From positions 9,951,531-10,015,530 of the forward strand of contig CALNVZ010003434.1 of NCBI GenBank assembly GCA_940671915.1: DNA of 64,000 nt, in the 5' to 3' direction. The position numbers and the translations under genes were made by a program. The stretch is from Paracentrotus lividus (taxonomy: Eukaryota; Echinodermata; Echinoidea; Camarodonta; Echinidae). Below are positions 56,669 through 64,000 of this stretch, in pieces; positions within the stretch are counted from its first letter, which is position 1, and each line of letters starts with the position of its first letter. The notes below the pieces were generated by a model. It did not search any database. It was given only the letters and a program-made list of their open reading frames with translations, and was not told the DNA's origin.

Positions 56669-59022
56669 TTCACTGCAAATTTACTTTATGAGTTTCAAAA
56701 TATTTAAATGATTTACAACTGAGAATCAGATCATCTTCCTTGATCATTTACTTCTTTGAGAAAAACTTTCTAACACATTTTTTTTTCCAAGTGTAGGTTT
56801 AGGATTATATACTTATTTATTTAAATAATCTGTGCGCTCATTTAAATGTGCTGTGGGCATTTGGTTAAAAGCATGGTGTAAGTAATCATGCCAAAGTAGA
56901 TCATCTATCAGTACTATGTTCAGAAAAACCTAAAAAAAACACTTAGTTTTTCAGTTTATAGTTTTAAAGATTATATACTTATATACCTTTAAATTGGCAT
57001 GTCTTTAATGTAACCTCATTTAAAATGATCTGGGCATTACGGAAAAGCATGGCATACCAGTAGCCTAAGTATTATGCTAAATTTGATGATCTAAATTGAT
57101 CAGTTACTACCTTTAGATAAACCTTTTAAAAAAAATTCCAGGTTGTATTTTTATGATTATACTTAATCACATGTACTTATGTAATCTCATTTAAAAATGA
57201 TTTAAGCATTATGTAAAAAGTGTGGTATAAGTATTAATGCTTAAAGATCATCTTTATTGCCCAGTTACTATCTTAAGATGAACCTTAAAAACAATTTTTT
57301 TTTTCCACATTGCATTATTTATGATCATAATATACTTCAATAATCAGGACTTTGTGGTAAATGGGGAAAAGCGTGGTATAAGTAACAAAAAATCAAAGTA
57401 ATGCTCATAATAACTTTATTTGATGTATGTTCAGGGGATCAGGATTTAACATGCTGGTTCATGTACATGTACATCAATGGATTATCTAGTGTTCAAAAAC
57501 TTTCAAAGCATTAGAGAATCTTCAGGCTATTTAGGAATGTTAACATATTATACAAAAACAACATGACATATATGTGTCTTCAACTTATATGAGGGATTTG
57601 CATTTTCTTTAAAACTGTGTTGATTATAAAAAGCACTCTAAAGGATAAATGTTTTACTTCTTCATGTCATCTCTTAATAGGTCCTATGAAGGAAAATAAA
57701 GGTGAAGGAAAATAAAGTTGAAGGGCAAATATACTGTTATATTTTACAGCTATTTTTGCACACCATTATTGTGATCTATAGATTGAATTTAAGCTCTATA
57801 GAAACATTTACATCTATCCAACAAAGCTAGCTGTCATGAAACCAAGAATATTAAGTTCTTATTGAAAAAATGAAGGCTATTTTTTAAGACTTAGTTAGAA
57901 TTTTCTATTATTTTCTTTAAAAAAAGCTCTTAAAAAGCATTCCTTAAATTAGAATGTTTTTCATCTAAGATGGAAATTTACAAAGAGTTCAAGAACGCAG
58001 GCTTAGCAATTTCTTGAAGAGCATGTTTTTAGAAAGTTTGTATTTTTCATTTGCCAAGTCTCTACTGTTTTGAGTCTCATTGTCGTAATATATTTGTGTG
58101 TCAGTGTATGAACATATTTCTTGTAGAGATGCAGTTGTCAAAATTTGCAGATGAGATGTAGCTATATAGGTGCGTGACCAGTTGTTACCTTACCATTAGG
58201 GACATGTATGTACCTAAACTGAAGAAAAGATGCTATAACAAATTGAAATTCTCCTCTCAAAAAGTCTTTCATTAATTTATGCATTTGCATGGCACTTGGA
58301 AAATATCACAAATTGATGAGATAAGCAGAGTTAACTTTTTCAAAATAGAATAACTGTAGAGTTGTGACAGTCGAACGGTTTTCAGATACCCTGAATTATC
58401 ATTTTAAATCACAAGTATTAATCTGGATTTTCAGTTTCTAAAATGATTTCTCTTCATGTTTTTGTATAATGCCTTCAATCTGCACTCTTTCATAAATGCA
58501 GGGTCATCCTTTTCCCCACTGTTTCATCACATGTCTTAAACAATTGTCCATGCATTCTATCATTCTATTTCCACCACAAAAAAAATGAAATAGGTATTTG
58601 CTACCTCCTCCACTGATTTAACAACTAACCAAGGTATCTATTTTCTATTCCCATAGAAATCCTGAATCGAGAAACATCTCCTTATGTAAAGACCAGAGGG
58701 GTATGATATAAAAACAGTTGCATCAAATTTTAGAGTATTATCTTTCCACGCAGAGGGAATGCCACAGGTGTTAACACATCATTTACATTTTCTGTGGTTC
58801 ATGCACAATCCAAAATCAAATCAACGATAGTATTATAGGATAGGATTAGACACTTGAGTGTGATTTACAGAGCAGGACTGGTTTAAGTAAATAATGGTGT
58901 AAGATGTGTTAGAAAGGCATCATTTTCTGGAAGATGTTATTAATCTAAAATGCTGACTCTATGCTCAAAACATTTGGACATTGTAAATATTTCATGATGC
59001 GTAATGGCTTTCTTTTTAAATG
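56411..59022. other. Intergenic DNA, no gene recognised
   Basis: AT-rich; an (AT)n stretch at about 56639-56668. From about 56770 to 57400, loosely repeated phrases ('taatctcatttaaa', 'ttatgtaaaa', 'gtggtataagta') suggest an old degenerate repeat. No coding frame or RNA gene is evident. Confidence 0.45.
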
Positions 59023-59075
59023 ATCAAATCAAATCAAATCAAATTTTATTGACATTAAATAAAAAAATTTTGAAT
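59023..59075 (-). mobile_element. Minus-strand LINE tail remnant
   Basis: Four to five 'atcaa' units run into 'attttattgacatta', which on the minus strand is tgtcaataaaat followed by a short tandem tail. Probably the 3' end of a severely truncated CR1/L2-like insertion. Confidence 0.4.
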
Positions 59076-59119
59076 CATCAAAATGTGATCATTAACACTG
59101 CCAAAAGGGGTTAAGGGGT

Positions 59120-59264
59120 CCTGGGGGGCGTTTCATCAAAGGACTTGTCGGACATTTTATCCGACAAATTTGCTCTCGGCCAATCAGATGCAAGCATTTC
59201 AATAGCTTATAACAGTTTGTCGGATAAAACGTCCGACAAGTCCTTTCATGAAACGCCCCCCAGG
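59120..59264. mobile_element. MITE family A, copy 3 (best-preserved ends)
   Basis: It starts cctggggggcgtttcat and ends atgaaacgccccccagg, with inverted arms of about 50 bp including 'aaaggacttgtcggac' and 'ttttatccgacaaa'. The centre is 'ctcggccaatcagatgcaag'. This copy shows the full symmetric terminus missing from the copies at 3471 and 34761. Confidence 0.92.
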
Positions 59265-59611
59265 AGTTAAGAAAATAATTTTTTAAAGTGGAGGGGCTCA
59301 GCCAAAGGGTGGGGGGGCTGAAAAGGTTAAAAATAAGAAATATATGGTAATTTCCGCATTTTGTACAGGTTTGCTGGAAAAAAAAGTGGGGGAGGGAGGG
59401 GTCTGCAGCCCCCCAGGCTCCGCAACCCATGGGTTGGACAATACTTATATAAGGAAATTGGGAGATAAAATTGGTACGATGTTACCATCAATTTCAACTT
59501 TAAAACTTTTATAAAAGAAGAAAAGGAAACTTTTAATGACCCGACTTGGCATATAAATGTCTCTTGGCTCCAGAATTTGGCTTCAATCAATTAGCGATAC
59601 TAAGAAGTGTA

Positions 59612-59830
59612 TCAACAATACACGTCAATGCTTGCATGAATGTACCGAGTATCTAATCCTTCTATAACATCATCCCTTCTCAAAATCTGCGGGGATTGGC
59701 TTTTGGCGGCGTAAATTCTGTCTCTTGTTTCTTTTGATGATAAAATAATTGGAGTTAAAAGATTGTCGCCCAATGGGATATTGCAACCATAACAGCGCTG
59801 TGTTTCCATAGAAATTTGTAATTACGTTGT
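59612..59830 (-). other. Weak minus-strand coding-like stretch
   Basis: Two overlapping frames are open here. One of them, with SSKETRDRIYAAKSQS, has a coding-like look and somewhat higher CpG than its flanks. No family could be recognised, no convincing splice sites frame it, and the alternative frame is equally open. It may be a relic of a mobile-element protein or chance. Confidence 0.12.
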
Positions 59831-60239
59831 AACAGCACCTGGGAGGGAATTCATGGGAAAAAACTGACAGAGCCGATGGTGCTTTGAGGATCATGCACAT
59901 CTCTATCTCATGATATGTCCCTTACCGTTCTTGATTGCGGATAGAGGGATGCAATATCTTGTCCCTGGCTGTACAAGGATATATCAGTTGATTTTAATTC
60001 AATTCAATTCATTCTTCCTAAAGTCATATAATGGGCGATTTCATGCTGTGTTGTACTGTACATTTTGACAATATTTTACATCTTTTTGACATGAAAATTA
60101 AATAATATTTTCTTAATTATTGGTGATTCTCAGGTAGTACCCTGGGCACAATAACCAAGACTTATAACTTGACTCGATTACAATTGAAATTCTTTACAAT
60201 TGAAATTTGAAATATTAATGTGTCTCACAGGACACAAAA

Positions 60240-60545
60240 ATGACAGAAAAAAAAGTAGGTAAAATGGCAGAGGTATAGGGTAAGGATTAGGGTCAGCCAT
60301 TTTTACCTCTGCCATTTTTCCTATCCCATTATAGGTATTGCCCATTAGTTGCTAGGTAAAGGGTTAGGGTTAGGGCGTACCATTTTTGCCCCTGTCATTG
60401 TTCCCTCTGCCAATTCAATTCATTCTTTCTAAGTCATATTATAGGTATTGCCCATTACGTGCCATTAGGTGCCAGGTAAAATGGTAGAGGATAGGGTTAG
60501 GATTAGGGTCTCTAATTTCTTCCTCAGCCATTTTTCAGCCATATC
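60240..60545. repeat. Local repeats with short TTAGGG-like runs
   Basis: Phrases 'aggtattgcccattag', 'gccatttttacctctgcc' and 'gggttagggttagggc' recur two to three times in direct and inverted form. Two to three ttaggg units are internal and too few for a telomeric array. Confidence 0.6.
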
Positions 60546-61489
60546 TTTACACAGAATCACCCATTGTAAGAGCTGCATGAATACAATAACATTCTTTTAA
60601 TTTACGGTGAGTAGATATGTAAAGAATTTTTTTTCCAAAGTAACTGTAAATTTCAGAATTCTTGGCCTCAACATGTGCTTCTCTTGCTTAACTAGGACCT
60701 GTACCATCAGGCTATATGTGGTCTGTAGCATGAACGCAACAATATTAAAATGATATCTTGTAGCTTGACATAATTCTTGAAGAGTGCATGGAAGACTCTA
60801 GACTAGCAGGTGGTTTTTTACTATATCAGACCCCATTGCCACCCCCTCTCCTTTCAGGGTGTTGAAATGACCCCTAAAGCCCCTCTTCTAAATCCCTCTG
60901 ACCCAAATCTGAATCAACATTCTTCCTATCTCATCCCTCTTTTGATTCTTAGCCGATACACCTTGTAAAGCTATTGGAACCCCTTTCACACTGGAGGGTA
61001 GAACATCTTTAAGACTAAGAAAATGAGAATTACATAATATTTGCTCACTTTTAGACAATCTTCAGTTTTTTTTTTTTTTAAGACCACTTTTTTTTAAATT
61101 GCAAGCAGTAAATGTTATGTTGAGAGAAATGTTATCATAAATCATGGCGAATTTTCACGTTATCATAGAATTAAGGTATGGAAAAGTTTAAAATACTCAA
61201 AACCAGCTTAAAATCTTACACTGATTACATATACCTGAAGTGAAACTCAGTGGTAAATAACAATTAATCCTACATAACGTGATAATCTTTTTTTACTCGT
61301 TAGTATTATGGATTCGGGTTTTTTTTTTTGTCTTCATATTTGAGTTTACTTTACCAACATCTTCATTTTATAAATGAAACTACTAAAATTTAAATTATTA
61401 CAGTATTCCTGCTTAAAGTATTACCACTATTATTATTTTTTGTAGTATATATTACAATTAGAACAAGTTGATCAAAATTTAAGTACAAG

Positions 61490-62050
61490 GACTGGATTAT
61501 TTAACTTGATATAACTGTGGAAAAGGGGGCATATTTCAGTTGGTATAAACCACATAATACATGTTTGTGAGTGACTGAAAATGGATTGAACCCCAGACAT
61601 ACGTTTGTGCTGCTTTGAAGATGAAAAAAAAAATCACAATAATTGTAAAATTTTTTTGTTTTAGTTTTATTTTGGTAGGGTAGTTCTGTCAAGTCACCAA
61701 ATTTAACAAAGTGATGAACTGCTTTTTAGGAAGCCTTGCACAAATTATTAAAAAGAAATGAAAATCATTGCATTTTTTTAATGTTGTTTTGCCATGCTAT
61801 AGTAATAAACATATATTTAGAGTCTGACTGTATATTGTCTCCAAACAAATAGTAGAATTATTGGGCCAAGTTATTCAAGATTGATACTTTCAAGAATATT
61901 GATGAAAGAGTGTGAAGTGGATTGTTTATTCCATACACGGATGTGGAAACGGGGGCATGTTTAAGTTGCTATTAAAAGCCATGAAAGTTTGCAAGTGATC
62001 AAAGTCAGGAGTTGAACTCCAGACAGATTCTGTGCTGTTTTGATATCTCT
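61490..62050. repeat. Diverged ~420-bp-period duplication
   Basis: The blocks at about 61492-61620 and 61915-62045 share the order 'actggattatttaacttgat'-like sequence, 'gtggaaaagggggcat', 'ttgaaccccagaca' and 'tgtgctgctttga'. They are diverged, with small indels. No gene was recognised in the remaining sequence to 64000, which also has a T tract of about 29 bases at about 62366-62394. Confidence 0.5.
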
Positions 62051-62362
62051 GTCAAGTGGTTTGTGATGACATCAAAAAGTGCATTAGCACCGGGCTTCTT
62101 GGTCCGGGTTCAAGGGCATAGAGCGGTATTTTACAAGTCGGGCTTTCCTCCTCCTTAAAGAGAGAATATCCAAATATCTAGAGGGGATACACAGCTGCTC
62201 TAAACATTTTTTATTTTGAAGAAGTGCTACCCACTTTTCTGTTTTCAAACCAATATTTAATGGTACCTACTTTTTAGTTCTCAAATCAGTTTTATGGACC
62301 TAAATTCTTCCCTAAATTTTTCCAAAAGCCTCTCTTGAAAGAGTATGCAAATACCTTTTGAT

Positions 62363-62394
<32 letters not shown>

Positions 62395-62398
<4 letters not shown>

Positions 62399-64000
62399 AC
62401 ATTTTGATTACGTTCATACATCTGGAGTTAATTTTTTCTTTGCAATTTACAAGTTGTTTAAGGAAACATTAGAGGTGACATTTATTCCATTTTTATAAAA
62501 CAGAAATTTCCAAGTATTGGTTATTTGAATGAGTGTTGGTGCTCATATTGAAAATAAATTCAATATGTTTGCCTAGAATTCAAGTATAATTTCAAAGATT
62601 TTGTATTTATGTGTAAAAATTTGATTGATTCATCATTGTATACCGGTACATAGGAGGGCTGTGATATTCCAGTTGTTAAAAAATAGTTTTCCGTCATCAA
62701 AACAGAGCTGTTTAAAATACCAGTAGTAGAAATATATAAGAAATATAGTAGAAACTTATGTTTTGCTAACACTATCGTATCCAGGATTTCATGAGGGGGA
62801 GGCAAAATTGGGATTTCAGATTTTGGGAAGGCGTAAAAAAAAAGAAGAAGGTATATATCCTCAATAGGGGTGGGGTTCAGTTATCTAAAACAACCTGATT
62901 TATTTATTTTTATTGAAAATGGTTGGTTTTGAATGGTTAACCTGTTGTTAAAGCTCTGATCCCACGCACACATCCTTAAATTATGTTGAAACTAGGCTAA
63001 GGCAATGGTCTGAAAATAAAGAAAAGATACTGAAATTTTCAGCTTAAGTACATGCAGTTTACTTAAGACAGGCTTCATTAGGTTATTCATTTACCATTAT
63101 AAATATAATAGTTTACAAATGATTTGTACTTTCTGGGCCAAATAGGTAAATTTAACAAGGGGAAAAAACATGAAGTAACAATGGATAGTTTAATACATAG
63201 ATTCGACCTTTAAAAAAAGAGGTAGATATAAAAAAAAATACAAATTACAGTCACAGTCTATATTTATTCGTTATTATAAGGGAAATCTCATGTAAAGAAT
63301 TATGAAATAGAAATTCATGAAGAGAAAATAAAACCCACTAAACTTTCAATTATTTCATCCATATCTTAGCCTATTTGTTAAATTCAATTCAATAAGATAG
63401 GGCTTTGTGGTAACGCCCTTTGCTCCAGTAAATTTTTGAAAACTAATAAAAGTGGATCAACAAAAATAAAATTGTTTTTAACAGGTTAATTAGTTTGTGT
63501 TCCTTTCAAATAATCATTGCTTTGAAATGGATCTTTTCCAGATTTTTGTTCACCTCTTAAAGGGAATCTAGTGTAGTGGGAAAGGTGAACCATGGGTCAA
63601 GAAAATAATTGTGAGCTTTCAAATTATTTTCGAGGTATTTAGGAAGAATTATATTGTAGGAAGATCCGCTGAAAAGGATTGCTCTTCAGATGCCCTCATA
63701 ATGATAATATGACCAAAAAAGCTGAAATGTGCGGGTCCCGCACATGTGAGCACATGGCCATGTAGTCCCATACATGCATTTTTGAGTGCATTGCATGTTA
63801 CTCTTAGAAGAATTTGGTAAATTTCTCATCATTTTCTACATTCCAAAACCTCGCATCATTAAATAATTTTTAGGTGCATTGTTATCAACCTTTCCAATCA
63901 CTTTGAGAGAGTTTCTTTCATGATTCAATCTCATGACTATAACACTAGATTAGCTTTAAGGTAGCTGGCGAATTGGACTCAGTTTCTTTGAAGGGTATTA
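62395..64000. other. Intergenic DNA to window end, no gene recognised
   Basis: AT-rich sequence with a fragment 'gtatccaggatttcatgagg' near 62780 that resembles a decayed transposon end. No exon, RNA gene or complete mobile element could be supported. Confidence 0.4.

Noticed and set aside
60360-60380. Internal telomere repeat
   Set aside because: Only two to three ttaggg units amid other local repeats; too short to be a telomeric array.

Overview
This is a window of AT-rich animal nuclear DNA. It has GT-AG introns, long introns, no operons, microsatellites and many small inverted-repeat transposons. The two recognisable genes, the CR1/L2-like LINE fragments and the abundance of short 'acatgta' phrases suggest a marine invertebrate deuterostome, most likely an echinoderm such as a sea urchin. 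The species cannot be settled from this sequence alone.

Two protein-coding genes can be assembled exon by exon, both on the + strand. The first (3648-7685, four coding exons, 440 residues) is an SLC16 / monocarboxylate-transporter-like member of the major facilitator superfamily. The second (12070-37788, 26 coding exons, 2901 nt, 966 residues) is a complete, intact RBM19 (yeast Mrd1 homologue). RBM19 is the six-RRM nucleolar protein of the small-subunit processome that is needed for 18S rRNA maturation. Every splice junction in both models keeps the frame, and each model ends in a normal stop codon. The two genes have unrelated roles, and I infer no functional link from their proximity.

Layout: 1-1940 is a degenerate repeat array of about 190-bp units that switches orientation near 778. 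3.4-7.7 kb is the transporter. 8.5-11.2 kb is a tangle of hairpins, a tandem segmental duplication of about 1.1 kb, a minisatellite, and a MITE whose empty site survives in the other duplicate. 12.07-37.79 kb is RBM19. Its introns hold a CR1-like LINE fragment, a decayed tRNA-like SINE, several TIR elements, a 778-bp TTAA-flanked element with CCC-starting ends (piggyBac-like), and a 1.2-kb element with an internal array of about 150-bp repeats and a Helitron/Helentron-like 3' end. 38-44 kb is the 3' flank of RBM19, with a long degenerate satellite array (about 40.9-43.3 kb, second cluster at 52.7-53.2 kb) that carries a TTAA-flanked MITE. 48.3-54 kb holds several TIR or foldback elements, one nested inside another. 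54-56.4 kb is a three-unit tandem repeat broken by two LINE insertions. 56.4-64 kb shows only repeats and no convincing gene. One possible minus-strand first exon is at 52128-52408.

The most interesting material is the transposon archaeology. At least three sequence-unrelated non-autonomous elements are flanked by TTAA. In two places a paralogous repeat copy inside this same window preserves the pre-insertion site, which fixes the target-site duplication without outside data. A small MITE family occurs three times: beside the first coding exon of the transporter, in an RBM19 intron, and in the right flank. No CRISPR array, rRNA gene or intact tRNA gene was seen, and no undescribed protein system was found.
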